This document shows positions 6,144 through 6,863 of a stretch of DNA of 6,863 nt, in pieces. Origin of the DNA: Chlorobiota bacterium (GTDB lineage: Bacteria; Bacteroidota; Bacteroidia; Bacteroidales; B39-G9). The translations under genes and the position numbers were made by a program. The notes beneath the pieces are model-generated. The model searched no databases. It worked only from the letters and a program-made list of their open reading frames with translations, and was not told the DNA's origin. The stretch lies in assembly GCA_030632095.1 (NCBI GenBank), contig DAOVJU010000180.1, positions 1-6,863 of the forward strand, in the 5' to 3' direction. Position 1 is the first letter of the stretch. Every line of letters starts with the position of its first letter.

Positions 6144-6329
6144 CTTGTCCATAAAGTCTTATAATTCCGCAGGATGTTAGTTTTGTGTTTCAAATTTAGA
6201 TTGTGCTTCCTGCGGTTATCATGCTGATTATCAACACTTGTCCATAAAGTCTTATAATTCCGCAGGATGTTAGTTTTGTGTTTCAAATTTAGATTGTGCT
6301 TCCTGCGGTTATCATGCTGATTATCAACA
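6144..6329. repeat. Perfect 93-bp tandem duplication inside MITE copy 2
   Basis: Units 6144-6236 and 6237-6329 are identical by direct reading. Each begins with the inner part of the terminal repeat (CTTGTCCATAAAGTC) and contains an 8-bp inverted pair, CCGCAGGA and TCCTGCGG (6167-6174 and 6208-6215 in unit 1), around a 33-base loop. The outermost TTAATTAGTG is not duplicated. Perfect identity points to a recent event or to sequence homogenisation. Confidence 0.95.
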
Positions 6330-6340
6330 CTACAAATATT

Positions 6341-6357
6341 TTGTCCCTATGGGACAA
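6341..6357. repeat. Hairpin TTGTCCC-TAT-GGGACAA in MITE copy 2
   Basis: A perfect 7-bp stem with a three-base loop lies next to the right arm of the element. It is one of the more GC-containing palindromes in the region. It may be a structural part of the element; no run of T follows directly, so a terminator role is not favoured. Confidence 0.6.
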
Positions 6358-6401
6358 TCTAAATTAAATACCGACTTTATGGACAGGCACTAATTAATCA
6401 G

Positions 6402-6443
6402 AAAAAATCTGTGAATCTGTCTTCGACAGACAAAGACTGTGGC
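6402..6443 (-). repeat. Right arm of the interrupted inverted repeat, with a 20-bp insert
   Basis: Read on the minus strand this gives GCCACAG, a 20-bp insert, then ATTCACAGATTTTTT. Without the insert it matches the left arm at 6039-6056 at nearly every base. On the plus strand the insert falls between two CTGT motifs and forms the hairpin CTGTC-TTC-GACAG (6417-6429). On the minus strand the hairpin is followed by a run of T about 9 bases later, so weak termination downstream of the hemerythrin fragment is possible. Confidence 0.5.
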
Positions 6444-6469
6444 AAAACTATTTCTAAATTAATAATTAT

Positions 6470-6685
6470 CTAAAGACCTTTTTCTTTTAAGAAAATAACA
6501 GCTTCTTTGTCGTATTTAAGTATATGATTGTTAAACCAGGAATCAAGAAATTGATAAAGTTCCAGACAAACATTGTTTACATCTTTATTATAATCTTCCT
6601 GGAATTTAATTATTTGATTTATAAAATTATTATGCGCTTTTTTATGCATTGAAAAATTTGGATATTCATAATCCTTAAATAACAT
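6470..6685 (-). pseudogene. 5'-truncated bacteriohemerythrin fragment
   Basis: The 71-residue frame matches the C-terminal half of bacteriohemerythrin, a four-helix-bundle protein with a di-iron site that binds oxygen. MLFKDYEYP, SMHKKAHNNF and FLDSWFNNHILKYD correspond to the usual YP..H...H..F and WL..HI...D motifs, giving iron ligands His14, His18, His54 and Asp59. The three ligands of the N-terminal half (QH, HF and EE motifs) are missing; full-length members have about 130 residues. Directly upstream of the ATG the frame reads TGA ACA, so the missing half does not continue. The break coincides with repeat A (6674-6820), which supplies the ATG and the codons for MLFK. A protein lacking half of the bundle is unlikely to bind iron normally, so this is probably a pseudogene, though a short product could be made from the repeat-borne promoter. 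Confidence 0.75.
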
Positions 6686-6820
6686 TGTTCAGGTAAAACA
6701 GTGAGCAAAAATAACAAAATTTACTTTTTTGCCTATTATTGTTAATAAGAAGAGGATCAATGTTAGTATTATACACAATTATAATTCAATTTGCTTACCA
6801 TTTAAATCAGTATAAAACTA
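6674..6820 (-). repeat. Repeat A, copy 2 (next to hemerythrin fragment)
   Basis: This is an ungapped match to 4950-5096 with 15 mismatches, in the same orientation. It keeps the TATTTTTG box (minus strand, 6706-6713). Its left end overlaps the first 12 bp of the hemerythrin fragment. Its right end joins, with a 2-bp overlap, a remnant of the YwqK-type gene. In copy 1 those two segments are about 795 bp apart. Confidence 0.92.
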
Positions 6821-6863
6821 TTTAAAAAAGGAACCAAAATTTTGGTGGTCGAATGGAAAGAAA
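6819..6863 (+). pseudogene. 3' remnant of a second YwqK-type gene, continuing past the window
   Basis: The 45 bp encode YLKKEPKFWWSNGKK, identical to residues 193-207 of the intact gene at 5316-5945 (bases 5892-5936). Only three bases differ, all synonymous third-position changes (AAA/AAG, TTC/TTT, TCA/TCG). An in-frame TAA at 6813-6815 and the lack of an upstream start show that the 5' part is gone. The remaining sequence beyond the window is unknown. Confidence 0.8.

Larger units (their letters stand above)
6134..6397. mobile_element. MITE-like element, copy 2 (264 bp with TTAA flanks)
   Basis: The left end (6134-6158: TTAATTAGTGC, then TTGTCCATAAAGTC) and right end (6373-6397: GACTTTATGGACAG, then GCACTAATTAA) are inverted repeats matching at 24 of 25 positions. 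TTAA (6134-6137 and 6394-6397) flanks ends TTAG...CTAA, as in copy 1. A second inverted pair sits inside: AATTTAGATTGT (6193-6204 and 6286-6297) against ACAATCTAAATT (6354-6365). No transposase frame is present. Without its internal 93-bp duplication it would be about 171 bp, near the size of copy 1, yet the interiors of the two copies look unrelated. Confidence 0.82.

Noticed and set aside
6144..6329. Direct repeats that could suggest a CRISPR array
   Set aside because: There are only two 93-bp units with no spacers between them, they lie within terminal inverted repeats, and no cas genes are present. A tandem duplication in a MITE explains them.
6341..6357. Rho-independent terminator for the upstream YwqK-type gene
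   Set aside because: The hairpin is almost 400 bp downstream of the stop, has no following T run, and lies inside the MITE-like element.

Overview
The window looks like chromosomal DNA from an AT-rich member of the Bacteroidota, probably Bacteroidales-like. The grounds are the very AT-rich intergenic DNA, the lack of clear Shine-Dalgarno sequences before the starts, matches to the Bacteroidota -7 promoter box TAnnTTTG, the CGSGNGISM active-site version of RpiB, and secreted YwqK/MORN-type repeat proteins. No rRNA, tRNA, CRISPR array or intact transposase gene is visible.

Left part (1-4937): five genes in ordinary condition. On the minus strand, nadA (quinolinate synthase, NAD biosynthesis) is followed 4 bp later by a secreted YwqK/MORN-repeat protein gene that runs off the left edge. 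A 593-bp AT-rich gap separates nadA from the divergent plus-strand pair rpiB-lutB (ribose-5-phosphate isomerase B, then a LUD-domain iron-sulfur protein of the lactate-utilisation LutB family, 6 bp apart). lutB converges on, and overlaps by 14 bp, a minus-strand cyanophycinase-family gene (peptidase S51).

Right part (4938-6863): a patchwork of repeats around a second, intact YwqK/MORN-type gene (5316-5945). A 147-bp segment (repeat A) lies upstream of the cyanophycinase gene and recurs 1724 bp later, about 90% identical, next to a 5'-truncated bacteriohemerythrin fragment. The second copy runs straight into a 45-bp remnant of the 3' end of the YwqK gene. Two MITE-like elements share terminal inverted repeats (TTAATTAGTGC, then CTGTCCATAAAGTC) and flank the intact YwqK gene. 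The first ends exactly on the A of its ATG. The second carries a perfect 93-bp tandem duplication and sits between the arms of another, interrupted inverted repeat.

I see no convincing new multi-gene defence or metabolic system. nadA, rpiB, lutB and the cyanophycinase gene are recognisable housekeeping or catabolic genes with no evident shared pathway. The most interesting content is the structure from 4950 to the right edge: a duplicated, partly deleted promoter-plus-YwqK cassette, MITEs bracketing a secreted repeat-protein gene, and a hemerythrin gene cut at a repeat boundary.
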